From assembly GCF_004345645.1 (NCBI RefSeq), contig NZ_SLWS01000001.1, positions 1,305,546-1,369,545 of the forward strand: DNA of 64,000 nt. The letters are read 5' to 3'. The notes under the pieces were generated by a model. That model made no database searches. It was not told the DNA's origin and was given only the letters and a program-made list of their open reading frames with translations. Origin of the DNA: Actinocrispum wychmicini. Lineage in GTDB: Bacteria > Actinomycetota > Actinomycetes > Mycobacteriales > Pseudonocardiaceae. Both the position numbers and the translations under genes were made by a program. Shown here in pieces: positions 50,116-58,452 of the stretch (position 1 is the stretch's first letter; the number at the start of each line of letters is the position of its first letter).

Positions 50116-50543
50116 GACCGGCCCCCGTCCATCCAGCTCACGTCCTCGAAGCTGTCGTCGTCCGCGCGTCGCGCCGGCGGCGCCAGTTCGGCAGGGGTCA
50201 GGTCGGCGCGGCCGGCGAGCAACGCGGCCGGGTCGGTGTGCACGGGCAGCAGCGGGCTGACCGTCCGGTTCGCCGTCTCGGACGCCTTGGTGGCCGCCGC
50301 GGCGGCCGTCCGGACGATGAGTTTCGCCAGGTCCGACGGGCTCGTCCGGACGTACGCGGCGTCCGCGATGACCAGGTCGGTCAGCGTTCCGTGCGCGCCG
50401 ACAGTGGCTTTGACCAGGCCGTCCGAGCTGGTGACGGACTCGTTCACGGCCGCGAGCGACCGTTGCATGTCCGCCAGCCGGTCCCGGCTGCGCCGGTAGT
50501 CGGCGAGCAGTTCGTCCACTTGCGCCTGATGATCGGAAGCCAC
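50112..50543 (-). CDS. YbaB/EbfC family protein
   Basis: A 143-residue protein of the YbaB/EbfC nucleoid-associated fold. LLADYRRSRDRLADMQRSLA is the N-terminal helix, then VTSSDGLVKATVGAHGTLTD, LVIADAA are the beta strands typical of the family. Such YbaB-like proteins often precede WXG100/toxin genes in actinomycetes, where they may act as export helpers rather than DNA-binding proteins. The GTG at 50543 has GGAGG 5 nt upstream. It opens the four-gene toxin operon. Confidence 0.83.
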   Translation of the reverse strand: MASDHQAQVDELLADYRRSRDRLADMQRSLAAVNESVTSSDGLVKATVGAHGTLTDLVIADAAYVRTSPSDLAKLIVRTAAAAATKASETANRTVSPLLPVHTDPAALLAGRADLTPAELAPPARRADDDSFEDVSWMDGGRS

Positions 50544-50613
50544 GGCCACCTCCGGGAGGACATACTGCTCGGTCAGGCGTTGGACGCCAGCCGATCCGAT
50601 CCGGTTCCCTGCG

Positions 50614-51183
50614 TCACCCGACCGTTTTGCGGACCAGCCCGCGGCGCGTGCCCCTGCGTTCCACCAGCGTGAACCCGGCGTCGGTGAACATCGACAGGGT
50701 GCCGTGGTAAAGCTCACCCGAACTCATCGTCCCACTTTGGGTGTCCACCGGGTACGCCTCCACGATCCACGCGCCGTGTCGGACCGCGTGTCGCACGGCC
50801 TCGTCGAGCAGCGTACGTGCGACGCCACGGCCGCGCGCGGACCGATGGATGAAGAAGCAGGTGACCGACCAGACCCGGCTGAGGTCCTCGGCCGGGTCGA
50901 CCGGTCTGGCGATCGGCGAACGGTCCAGCCGCCGGTAGACCGGCCGGGGCGCGACCGCGACCCAGCCGACCGCGGTCGTTCCCTCGATGGCGAGCAGACC
51001 GGCGGGCTCGTCGGACTCGGCGAGTTTGCGGGCGTCCTCGCGGTTGGCTTCGCCGGAGTCCCGTTTGAACTCCGGACTGGTCTTGCGGAACCACATGCAC
51101 CAGCAGCCGGCGACCGCTCCGTTCGGACCGAACAGCGACTCCAACGCGGGCCAGGTCCGCTCGGTCAGTTCGACGACGCGCAC
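50614..51183 (-). CDS. GNAT family acetyltransferase
   Basis: A 189-residue GNAT protein. It has an N-terminal WCMWFRKTSPEFKRDSGEAN, WVAVAPRPVYRRL (beta 4) and the acetyl-CoA loop FFIHRSARGRGVARTLLDEA, ending GTLSMFTDAGFTLVERRG. The WCMWFR block is often seen in a sub-group of uncharacterised acetyltransferases. The acceptor is unknown. The GTG at 51183 follows the HMG-CoA lyase stop by 2 bp, so it is the last gene of a minus-strand group including the PH-domain and lyase genes. It shows no relation to the toxin operon downstream, from which it is separated by 70 bp. Confidence 0.87.
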   Translation of the reverse strand: MRVVELTERTWPALESLFGPNGAVAGCWCMWFRKTSPEFKRDSGEANREDARKLAESDEPAGLLAIEGTTAVGWVAVAPRPVYRRLDRSPIARPVDPAEDLSRVWSVTCFFIHRSARGRGVARTLLDEAVRHAVRHGAWIVEAYPVDTQSGTMSSGELYHGTLSMFTDAGFTLVERRGTRRGLVRKTVG

Positions 51184-51185
51184 GG

Positions 51186-52112
51186 TCAACCGCGCAGCGC
51201 CTGGACCACGCGGGACGGGCTCGGCCGGCCCAGCCGTTCGGCCATCCACACGCTCGTGTCGGCCAGTTTCGCCAGGTCGACGCCGTGCCTGAGGCCCAGG
51301 CCGTCGAGCATCCACACCAGGTCCTCGGTGGCCAGGTTGCCGGTCGCCGACTCGGCGTACGGGCAGCCGCCGAGACCGCCGGCCGACGAGTCCACTGTGG
51401 ATACTCCGGATCGGAGCGCGGCGAGGGTGTTGGCCAACGCCTGGCCGTACGTGTCATGGAAGTGCACGGCCAACGCGGCCGGGTCGCCGAAGCCCGCGAT
51501 CAGGGCCTCGACCTGGCCCGGCGTGGCCACGCCGATGGTGTCCCCCAACGACAGCTGGGAACATCCCATGTCCAGCAGGCGCCTGCCCACGGCGACCACC
51601 TGGTCGGCCGGGACCACACCCTCCCACGGGTCGCCGAAGCACATCGAGAGATACCCGCGCACCCGCAGGCCTTCGGCGCGGGCGCGGGTGACCACCGGGT
51701 CGAACATCTCGAACTGCGAGTCGAGCGTCCGGTTGAGGTTGCGGGCCGCGAACGTCTCGGTGGCGGAGGCGAAGATCGCGATGTGCTCCACCCCGGCGGC
51801 CAGCGCCCGGTCCAGCCCACGCTCGTTCGGCACCAGCACCGGATACGCCACACCGTCCCGTTTGGACAGGCCGGCGAGCAGCTCTTCGGCGTCCGCGAGC
51901 TGCGGGATCCACTTGGGGTGCACGAAGCTGGTGGCCTCAAGGACGCGCAGCCCGGCGTCCGCCAGCCGGTCCAGGAACTCCAGCTTGACCCGCACGTCCA
52001 CGATCGACTTCTCGTTCTGCAGCCCGTCCCGCGGACCGACCTCCCAGATGGTGACTTCCTCCGGAAGGGCGGCCACGGACGGGACTACGGCCGGCAGGCC
52101 CGTGGCGGCCAA
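51186..52112 (-). CDS. mvaB: hydroxymethylglutaryl-CoA lyase
   Basis: A 308-residue HMGL-like enzyme of the DRE-TIM metallolyase family, which cleaves HMG-CoA to acetoacetate and acetyl-CoA at the end of leucine breakdown. EVGPRDGLQNEKSIVDV is the catalytic start (R and D of the metal site), VLEATSFVHPKWIPQLADAE follows, VHFHDTYGQAL carries the metal His pair and GLGGCPYAESATGN is the active-site loop with the catalytic Cys. The start is unclear: TTG at 52112 is the longest; GTG codons at 52088, 52085 or 52076 are alternatives. It sits in a group with the PH-domain gene upstream. Confidence 0.92.
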   Translation of the reverse strand: MAATGLPAVVPSVAALPEEVTIWEVGPRDGLQNEKSIVDVRVKLEFLDRLADAGLRVLEATSFVHPKWIPQLADAEELLAGLSKRDGVAYPVLVPNERGLDRALAAGVEHIAIFASATETFAARNLNRTLDSQFEMFDPVVTRARAEGLRVRGYLSMCFGDPWEGVVPADQVVAVGRRLLDMGCSQLSLGDTIGVATPGQVEALIAGFGDPAALAVHFHDTYGQALANTLAALRSGVSTVDSSAGGLGGCPYAESATGNLATEDLVWMLDGLGLRHGVDLAKLADTSVWMAERLGRPSPSRVVQALRG

Positions 52113-52682
52113 CTAACGGCCCTGGTAGCCGGGCGGCGGCTGCTCTTGTTGTTGCTCGTACCGCTGCTGATGGCGCTCCCGCGCCTTGAAGTCGTCGTCC
52201 GGGTTGTCGTTGACCTCCCGGTAGAGCAGCGAGTGCACCCGCTCCACCTGCGGGATGTCGTCGAACTCCAGCGGCTCGTCGGACGCCGACTCGACGATCA
52301 GCGTGCCGCAGCCGACGATCCGGTCGATCAGCCCGTGCTCGAACCGAACACTGTTGATCCGGGACAGCGGGATGTCGATGCCGGTCCGGTTGATCACGCC
52401 CTCCCGGGCCATCACCCGGTCGGTGGTGACGATGAAGTGGGTGGTCCGCCACCGCAGGAACGGTATGAAGAACAGCCACACGATGAGGATCAGCGCCACG
52501 GCGCCGATCGCGATCCACGCGACTGTCTTCCACGACAGGTCCTGCGCGAGGATCGCCAGCCAGATGCCCACACCGAGCGTGATGATCAGCACGATGTACG
52601 GCAGCAGGAGCATCTTCCAGTGCGGGTGCTTGTGGATCACGACGCGCTCGCCTTCGCTGAGCAGGTCGTCTGGATAGGCCAC
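52113..52682 (-). CDS. PH-domain (bPH2/YdbT-like) membrane protein
   Basis: A 189-residue protein: a short cytosolic N terminus, two membrane helices (about 25-45 and 51-71, LPYIVLIITLGVGIWLAILA and IGAVALILIVWLFFIPFL), then a bacterial PH-like domain (FIVTTDRVMAREGVINRTGI, IPLSRINSVRFEHGLIDRIV, GTLIVESASDEP). The glutamine-rich tail is low-complexity. The GTG at 52682 has GGAGG 7 nt upstream. Function is unknown. In many actinomycetes a PH-domain gene of this type lies next to birA, as here (108 bp downstream of it on the same strand). Confidence 0.87.
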   Translation of the reverse strand: MAYPDDLLSEGERVVIHKHPHWKMLLLPYIVLIITLGVGIWLAILAQDLSWKTVAWIAIGAVALILIVWLFFIPFLRWRTTHFIVTTDRVMAREGVINRTGIDIPLSRINSVRFEHGLIDRIVGCGTLIVESASDEPLEFDDIPQVERVHSLLYREVNDNPDDDFKARERHQQRYEQQQEQPPPGYQGR

Positions 52683-52789
52683 GGTGGTTCCTCCGGTCAG
52701 CGCCGATGACGGCCATACCGTACCCGCGCGGACCACGTCCAGGGTGCCGGACTGTGAATCTTCGCTTACAGTGCCCTTTCGCCGACCCC

Positions 52790-53599
52790 CTAACGGGGCC
52801 GCCCACCCCCTCCGGTTGCCCTTAGGTGCACGACGTCACCGGCAGGTACAACATGATCATGGCCGGCCCCGTCGCGGACCACAAGCGTGCCGTCCGCCTC
52901 AAGGTAGCGGGCGGTGCCCAGCAGGTCGACGTCGCCGGCCAGCTCCACCCGGACCTCCTGGCCCAGCGTCACGCAGTGCCTGGCGTACTCCTCGTGCAGC
53001 CCGCTGACGAGCGGGTCGCCGTTCGCGTCCCGCCACGGCGCCTCCCACCGGTCCAGTTCGGTCAGCAGCCGGACGGCCAGCTCGGTCCGGTCCGCCTCGT
53101 CCGCGCCCTCGTCGGCCAGTGACGTGGGCTGCAGGCCGCCGGGCGCCAACGGGACGTCGCCAGGCAGCGGCCGCACGTTCAACCCGATGCCGAGCACGAT
53201 GCCGTGTTCGTGCGTGGACGCCAGCACGCCGGCGCCTTTGCGCTGGTCAGGACCCAGCAGCAGGTCGTTCGGCCACTTCAGCCCGGCGCTGACGCCGACG
53301 CTCGCGGCCACGTTCACCAGCGCGACCCCGGCGAGCAGCGTCAGCCAGGGCAACCGGTGCGCGGGCACACCGGGCCGGTAGTGGACGCTCAGGTAGAGGC
53401 CGCCGCTCGGCGAGATCCACGACCGGCCACGCCGGCCCTCGCCCGCGGTCTGCTCCTCGGCGATCAGCACGGTCCGGTCCACCGGGTCCGGCCTGGCCAG
53501 CAGATCCGCGTTGGTCGAGCCGGTGGCGGCCACGACCTCGATGCCGGCATACGGACCATTCGGATGTACCAGGCGCCGCGTCAGCTCGTCTCTGTCCAC
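52790..53599 (-). CDS. birA: biotin--[acetyl-CoA-carboxylase] ligase
   Basis: A 269-residue class I biotin protein ligase, without the DNA-binding domain of E. coli BirA. It attaches biotin to the Lys of the carboxylase alpha chain. VVAATGSTNADLL starts the catalytic core, GRRGRSWISPSGGLYLSVHY is the ATP/biotin loop, and LKWPNDLLL is the second conserved strand. It starts with GTG at 53599 and is divergent from the carboxylase beta gene with 73 bp between, as in mycobacteria (birA-accD5). The C-terminal SH3-like part (DVDLLGTARYLEADGTLVVR) is complete. Confidence 0.94.
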   Translation of the reverse strand: MDRDELTRRLVHPNGPYAGIEVVAATGSTNADLLARPDPVDRTVLIAEEQTAGEGRRGRSWISPSGGLYLSVHYRPGVPAHRLPWLTLLAGVALVNVAASVGVSAGLKWPNDLLLGPDQRKGAGVLASTHEHGIVLGIGLNVRPLPGDVPLAPGGLQPTSLADEGADEADRTELAVRLLTELDRWEAPWRDANGDPLVSGLHEEYARHCVTLGQEVRVELAGDVDLLGTARYLEADGTLVVRDGAGHDHVVPAGDVVHLRATGGGGRPR

Positions 53600-53658
53600 A
53601 GAATGACCCTAAGGGTGACGTGGGCAACGGCGCGAAACCAATGCTCACCGGGTCTGGC

Positions 53659-53664
53659 TAGGCT
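53659..53664 (+). promoter_or_regulatory. -10 box of leaderless pccB transcript
   Basis: TAGGCT fits TANNNT and ends 8 nt before the ATG at 53673. No GGAGG is present before that ATG, so a leaderless message is the simplest reading. Confidence 0.45.
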
Positions 53665-53672
53665 CCCTGGCC

Positions 53673-55307
53673 ATGAGCAGCGCCACGAAGCCGATGGGGG
53701 AGGCCCCCGAGGGCGACCCGGACATCCACACCACGGCCGGAAAGCTCGCGGACCTTTACCGCCGCAATGACGAGGCGGTGCACGCGGGCTCCGCGCGGGC
53801 GGTGGACAAGCAGCACGCCAAGGGCAAGAAGACCGCCCGGGAGCGGATCGACGCGCTGCTCGACCCGGGTTCGTTCGTCGAGCTGGACGAACTGTCGCGG
53901 CACCGCTCGACGAACTTCGGGCTGGAGAAGAACCGCCCGTACGGCGACGGCGTGGTGACCGGGTACGGCACCATCGACGGCCGACCGGTGTGCCTGTTCA
54001 GCCAGGACGTCACGGTGTTCGGCGGCGCGCTCGGCGAGGTGTACGGCGAGAAGATCGTCAAGGTGATGGACCTGGCGATCAAGACCGGGCGGCCTGTGAT
54101 CGGCATCAACGAGGGCGGCGGCGCGCGCATCCAGGAAGGTGTGGTGTCGCTCGGCCTGTACGGCGAGATCTTCATGCGCAACACCCGCGCGTCCGGCGTG
54201 ATCCCACAGATCTCGCTGATCATGGGCGCCAACGCGGGCGGACACGTCTACTCGCCCGCTCTCACCGACTTCGTGGTGATGGTCGACCAGACCTCACAGA
54301 TGTTCATCACCGGGCCGGACGTGGTGAAGACCGTGACCGGGGAAGAGGTGACGTTCGAGGAGCTGGGCGGTGCCCGCACGCACAACACCAAGTCCGGCAA
54401 CGCCCACTACCTGGCCGCCGACGAGGACGACGCGTTCGCGTACGTGAAGGACCTGCTGTCGTTCCTGCCGTCCAACAACATGTCCGACCCGCCGGTGTTC
54501 CCGGTGGCCGAGTCGGGCTCGGTCGCGGAGTCGCTGACCGACGGCGACCGCGAACTGGACACGCTGATCCCCGACTCGCCGAACCAGCCGTACGACATGC
54601 ACGAGGTGATCACCCGCGTGCTCGACGACGGCGAATTCCTTGAGGTGCACGCACTCTTCGCGCCCAACGTGCTCGTCGGCCTCGGCCGGGTGGAAGGGCG
54701 CGCCGTCGGCGTGGTCGCCAACCAGCCGACCCAGTTCGCCGGCTGTCTCGACATCGACGCCTCGGAGAAGGCCGCGCGGTTCGTGCGCACGTGCGACGCC
54801 TTCAACGTGCCGGTGCTGACGTTCGTCGACGTCCCCGGCTTCCTGCCCGGCACGGACCAGGAATGGAACGGCATCATCCGCCGCGGCGCCAAACTCATCT
54901 ACGCCTACGCCGAGGCCACGGTCCCCAAGGTCACCGTCATCACCCGCAAGGCGTTCGGCGGCGCCTACGACGTCATGGGCTCCAAACACCTCGGCGCCGA
55001 CATGAACCTCGCCTGGCCGACCGCCCAGATCGCCGTCATGGGCGCCCAAGGCGCCGCGAACATCGTGCACCGCAAGACATTGGCCAAAGCCGTCGACGAC
55101 GGCCAGGACGTCGAAGCCCTCCGCGCGGAACTGGTGCAGGAGTACGAGGACACCCTGCTCAACCCGTACGCGGCGGCCGAGCGCGGCTATGTCGACTCGG
55201 TCATCCCACCCTCATATACCCGGGGCTACGTGGCACGGGCGCTGCGGATGCTGCGGGACAAGCGCGAAACCCTGCCACCCAAGAAGCACGGCAACATCCC
55301 CCTGTAG
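53673..55307 (+). CDS. pccB: acyl-CoA (propionyl-CoA) carboxylase beta chain
   Basis: A 544-residue carboxyltransferase that moves CO2 from biotin to propionyl-CoA or acetyl-CoA. It has both crotonase-like halves: [20 protein letters not shown] in the N-terminal half with the oxyanion Gly pair, and [20 protein letters not shown] and [20 protein letters not shown] in the C-terminal half. The length and ends match AccD5/PccB; the typical position is next to birA and an epsilon gene. With MutAB it gives the full propionyl-CoA to succinyl-CoA route, except for the epimerase. The alpha chain is at 37281-39083. Confidence 0.95.
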   Translation: MSSATKPMGEAPEGDPDIHTTAGKLADLYRRNDEAVHAGSARAVDKQHAKGKKTARERIDALLDPGSFVELDELSRHRSTNFGLEKNRPYGDGVVTGYGTIDGRPVCLFSQDVTVFGGALGEVYGEKIVKVMDLAIKTGRPVIGINEGGGARIQEGVVSLGLYGEIFMRNTRASGVIPQISLIMGANAGGHVYSPALTDFVVMVDQTSQMFITGPDVVKTVTGEEVTFEELGGARTHNTKSGNAHYLAADEDDAFAYVKDLLSFLPSNNMSDPPVFPVAESGSVAESLTDGDRELDTLIPDSPNQPYDMHEVITRVLDDGEFLEVHALFAPNVLVGLGRVEGRAVGVVANQPTQFAGCLDIDASEKAARFVRTCDAFNVPVLTFVDVPGFLPGTDQEWNGIIRRGAKLIYAYAEATVPKVTVITRKAFGGAYDVMGSKHLGADMNLAWPTAQIAVMGAQGAANIVHRKTLAKAVDDGQDVEALRAELVQEYEDTLLNPYAAAERGYVDSVIPPSYTRGYVARALRMLRDKRETLPPKKHGNIPL

Positions 55308-55319
55308 GGAGGAAAGTCG

Positions 55320-55529
55320 ATGAACCAGCCGCTGCTGCGGGTCGTCCGGGGCACCCCGGACGACGTGGAACTCGCTGCCCTGACAGCCGTCGTGGCCGCG
55401 TTGCCGCCACCAGCCGCCGACGACGGTGCCGAGCCACGGCGATCCGCGTGGTCCGACCCGTCGGCCCGGCTGCGAACCCAGTTGCCGCACGGCCCAGGCG
55501 CCTGGCGTTCCTCGGGATTCCCGAGGTAG
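55320..55529 (+). CDS. accE: acyl-CoA carboxylase epsilon subunit
   Basis: A 69-residue small subunit that binds AccD-type beta chains and stabilises the carboxylase complex; it is found only in actinomycetes. Its start is LLRVVRGTPDDVELAALTAV, with the characteristic RGxPxxxELAALTAVL motif of the family, followed by a low-complexity tail with the R-S-A-W-x-D-P segment. It begins 12 bp after pccB with GGAGG ahead of its ATG, so the two are coupled. A gene in this place is normal for the AccD5-AccE5 unit of mycobacteria. Confidence 0.92.
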   Translation: MNQPLLRVVRGTPDDVELAALTAVVAALPPPAADDGAEPRRSAWSDPSARLRTQLPHGPGAWRSSGFPR

Positions 55530-55570
55530 TACCCGACGTTCGGCTCTGCTGGGCGTCCCGGCCGCTGACC

Positions 55571-55576
55571 TAGCGT
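55571..55576 (+). promoter_or_regulatory. -10 box of leaderless promoter
   Basis: TAGCGT, the same hexamer as at 113-118, lies 7 nt before the ATG at 55584. No ribosome-binding site precedes that ATG. Confidence 0.5.
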
Positions 55577-55583
55577 GCTGGGT

Positions 55584-57488
55584 ATGTCACGTCGTGGTCT
55601 GCTTGTCGTCGCTGGTCTGATCGGGTTGGTGTCCGGGCTGGCGGCCGCGCCGGCTTCGGCCGCCCAACCGGCTTACGTCCTCAAGGACGGCGTCACCCAG
55701 CCCCTGTTCTCGTTCGCCGACGCCATCCGGGAGACCGTGTGGGTGGACATCGGCCTTGATCTGGACGGTGACGGGGTTGGCGACCGGGTCGCCGCGGACA
55801 TCATCCGGCCGGCGACCGACCAGAAGGTCCCGGTGATCCTGGAGGCCAGCCCGTACTACCAGAGCACGGGCCGCGGCAACGAGAGCGAGATCAAGACCTA
55901 CGACTCCGCCGGCAAACCGGTGAAGTTCCCGCTGTTCTACGACAACTACTTCGTGCCGCGTGGATACGCCGTGGTGCTGGTCGACTTCAACGGCACCAAC
56001 CGGTCCAAGGGATGTATGGACACCGGTGGCCGGTCGGAGGTCGCCACCGGCAAGTCCGTGATCGACTGGTTGAACGGCCGGGCGACGGGCTACTCGGCGG
56101 TGTCCGGCGGCAGTCCGGTCGCCGCGTCGTGGACGACGGGGTCGGTCGGCATGATCGGCAAGTCGTGGGACGGCAGCGTCACCCAGGGGGTGGCCGCGAC
56201 CGGCGTGGACGGGCTGAAGGCGATTGTCCCGGTCTCGGCGATCAGTTCGTGGTACGACTGGTTCCGCTCGGACGGCGTGGCGTTCACCGGGTTCGGCACG
56301 CCGACCAGCCTCGCGTCCGGGTTCGAGAACGCCAACGCCCAGGCGAACTGCGGCGCGGTCCGCAACGAGATGACCCAGGGTTCGCCCGCCAACGGCGACA
56401 TGACCCCGATGTGGGTGCAGCGGGACTACGTGCGCAGCGCCAGCAAGGTCAAGGCCGCCGTGTTCTCCGCGAACGGCGCGTTCGACCTCAACGTGAAGCC
56501 GATGAACTGGGGGCAGTGGCTGGCCGCGTTGCCGCCGTCGGTGCCGCGGAAGCTGTGGCTGTCGCAGACCGGGCACGTGGATCCGTTCGACTACCGGCGC
56601 GCGGAGTGGGTGCGGACCCTCAACCGGTGGTTCGACCGGTGGCTGCTGAACGTCCCGAACGGCATCGAGAACGAGCCGCAGGTGTCCGTCGAACGCCAGC
56701 CGGACGTGTGGTCCGACACGGCTGTCTGGCCGCCGGCTGGCACGGCGACCACGACCGTGCACCCGGTGGCCGGGTCGACGGCGGGGGTCGGCACGTTGTC
56801 GGCGGCGATCGGTTCGGGCACGTCGTCCTTCACCGACAACGGTTCCGGCACACCCGCGAGCTTCATCGCCGCGCCGACGAGCACGTCGTCCCGCCGGGTC
56901 CTGTACAGCACGGGCACGTTAACGTCCGACATGCGGATCGCCGGGATCAGCAAGATCACGGTGGCCGCGACCCCGTCGACAACCACCGCGCACCTGTCCG
57001 CGTTCCTGGTGGACTACGGCCCGTCGACGATCCGGAGCACGGCCGGCGCGGGCATCCAGACACTCACCACGGAGTCGTGCTGGGGTGACAACCGTCCGGG
57101 CGACGACGCCTGCTACAGGGACACCGTGCCAACGGTGTCCAATGTGGACGCGTATGTGTTCTCCCGTGGCTGGGCGGACCTGTCCAACTACGCGTCGCTT
57201 AGCCAGACCAGCCCGCTGACGCCGGGCACGAAGTACACCATGACCTTCCGGCTGTCCACAACGGACCATATCGTGCCTCGGGGACACCGGCTGGCGCTGG
57301 TGATCGCCGGCACGGACAGCAGCGCGATCGTCGCCCCGGCCCGGTTGCCGAGGCTGACGGTCAGCCTCGCGGACACGTCGCTCCAGCTGCCGGTGGTCGG
57401 ATCGGCCGCGCAGGCGAAGGCCGAGGCAGCGCCGCAGGTCACGTCGGTCCAGCCGGACGTCGAACCGGACCAGGTCGACTTCCGATAG
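55584..57488 (+). CDS. secreted X-Pro dipeptidyl-peptidase/CocE-like hydrolase
   Basis: A 634-residue exported serine hydrolase of the S15 (Xaa-Pro dipeptidyl-peptidase)/CocE family, which removes X-Pro dipeptides or opens esters. It has a signal peptide (residues 1-27, ending PASAA), the nucleophile GKSWDGS, late His in SQTGHVDPFDYRR, and the C-terminal jelly-roll (LSAFLVDYG, VFSRGWADLSN, RGHRLALVIAG). The family prefers the order nucleophile-Asp-His seen here. The ATG at 55584 has a TANNNT box 7 nt upstream. Its last 50 bp overlap the convergent EamA gene, so both stops lie inside each other's coding region. Confidence 0.9.
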   Translation: MSRRGLLVVAGLIGLVSGLAAAPASAAQPAYVLKDGVTQPLFSFADAIRETVWVDIGLDLDGDGVGDRVAADIIRPATDQKVPVILEASPYYQSTGRGNESEIKTYDSAGKPVKFPLFYDNYFVPRGYAVVLVDFNGTNRSKGCMDTGGRSEVATGKSVIDWLNGRATGYSAVSGGSPVAASWTTGSVGMIGKSWDGSVTQGVAATGVDGLKAIVPVSAISSWYDWFRSDGVAFTGFGTPTSLASGFENANAQANCGAVRNEMTQGSPANGDMTPMWVQRDYVRSASKVKAAVFSANGAFDLNVKPMNWGQWLAALPPSVPRKLWLSQTGHVDPFDYRRAEWVRTLNRWFDRWLLNVPNGIENEPQVSVERQPDVWSDTAVWPPAGTATTTVHPVAGSTAGVGTLSAAIGSGTSSFTDNGSGTPASFIAAPTSTSSRRVLYSTGTLTSDMRIAGISKITVAATPSTTTAHLSAFLVDYGPSTIRSTAGAGIQTLTTESCWGDNRPGDDACYRDTVPTVSNVDAYVFSRGWADLSNYASLSQTSPLTPGTKYTMTFRLSTTDHIVPRGHRLALVIAGTDSSAIVAPARLPRLTVSLADTSLQLPVVGSAAQAKAEAAPQVTSVQPDVEPDQVDFR

Positions 57489-58368
57489 CGGTCGGTGACT
57501 TCGCCCGATCGTCGCCCGAGCGGCGGCGATCGGGCCGGTTGCGTGCCAGGATCACGCCGATCGCGGACACGGCCATGCCCACCAGCACGCTCAGCGTCAG
57601 CCTTTGATGCAGCAACGGAATCGCCAACAGGGCGGTCACCGGCGGCACCAGGTAGAGCAGGCTGGTCGTCTGCCCGGCCGAGTACTTGCGCAACAACAGG
57701 TACAACAGCGAGAAGCCGCCGATCGAGTTGATGGTCGACAACCACAGCAGCGAGCCGACGGACGGCCACGTCAGCGGGAGGTCGAGCCCGCCGTGCAGGG
57801 CGGCCAACGGAAAGCTCGTCACCACGGCGCCGAACAGCTGGATCGTGATCCCGCTGCGCAGGTCCACGGACTGGCCGAAACCCTTCTGGTACAGCGTTCC
57901 CGCCGCGAACCCGGCCAACGCGATCCCGGTGAACACGTACCCTGCCGCGTTGGCGGTTCCGCCGATCCCGTCGCCGAGCGAGATGACCACGCCGGCCAGG
58001 CCGACTCCGAGACCGATCCACTGCCGCCCGACGAGCCGTTCCCGGAACAGGGGTACCGCGGCCGCCGCCACGACGAGCGGGCACGCGCACAGGATCAACG
58101 CCGACAGTCCGGCCGGAACCCCTTGGCCCAGGCCGAGATACGTGCCACCGAGCTGGACCGTCTGGATCAGGACGCCGATGACCAGCAGGTGCGCGTACAC
58201 CCGCGGCTCACGCGGCCACGGCGCCCGGGTCACCAGCGCCACCAGGCCCAGGATCACGAACGAGAACAGGAAACGCCACGCCAGCAAGGCGAGCGGCGGT
58301 CCACTGTGGGCACCGATGGTGCCCACGAGGTATCCGCTTGACCACACGAGGATGAACAAGACCGGCAC
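57439..58368 (-). CDS. EamA/DMT family transporter
   Basis: A 309-residue drug/metabolite transporter with ten membrane helices in two EamA repeats. LFILVWSSGYLVGTIGAHSG and LALLAWRFLFSFVILGLVAL mark the first repeat, and GSLLWLSTINSIGGFSLLYL and SLLYLVPPVTALLAIPLLHQ mark the second. Substrates of this family are mostly amino acids or metabolites. The GTG at 58368 is chosen: it lies before the first helix and follows a G-rich stretch. The tandem TGTAAC-N10-GTTAC sites lie between it and the CGNR-type regulator, so it is probably that regulator's target. Confidence 0.88.
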   Translation of the reverse strand: MPVLFILVWSSGYLVGTIGAHSGPPLALLAWRFLFSFVILGLVALVTRAPWPREPRVYAHLLVIGVLIQTVQLGGTYLGLGQGVPAGLSALILCACPLVVAAAAVPLFRERLVGRQWIGLGVGLAGVVISLGDGIGGTANAAGYVFTGIALAGFAAGTLYQKGFGQSVDLRSGITIQLFGAVVTSFPLAALHGGLDLPLTWPSVGSLLWLSTINSIGGFSLLYLLLRKYSAGQTTSLLYLVPPVTALLAIPLLHQRLTLSVLVGMAVSAIGVILARNRPDRRRSGDDRAKSPTAIGSRPGPVRRPAGPT

Positions 58369-58383
58369 GAGACCGCCCCCAAA

Positions 58384-58433
58384 TGTAACAGTCTGACCCG
58401 TTACGGCGAGTGTAACAGGTCGACACGTTACAC
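58384..58433. promoter_or_regulatory. two tandem TGTAAC-N10-GTTAC operators
   Basis: Site 1: TGTAAC (58384-58389) and GTTAC (58400-58404). Site 2: GTGTAAC (58410-58416) and GTTACAC (58427-58433), a perfect 7-bp dyad. Both have a 10-bp spacer, and their left arms are 27 bp apart. They fill the 84-bp gap between the divergent EamA and CGNR genes. Confidence 0.72.
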
Positions 58434-58440
58434 GTTGACG

Positions 58441-58446
58441 TATCGT
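58441..58446 (+). promoter_or_regulatory. -10 box of leaderless promoter
   Basis: TATCGT ends 6 nt before the ATG at 58453 and starts 7 bp after operator site 2, so a bound repressor would cover the -35 region. Confidence 0.5.
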
Positions 58447-58452
58447 GGTCCG

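Noticed and set aside
57439..57488. 50-bp tail-to-tail overlap considered as a mis-called stop
   Set aside because: Both frames are clean up to their stops and both proteins have plausible low-complexity tails; such overlaps occur between convergent genes in actinomycetes.
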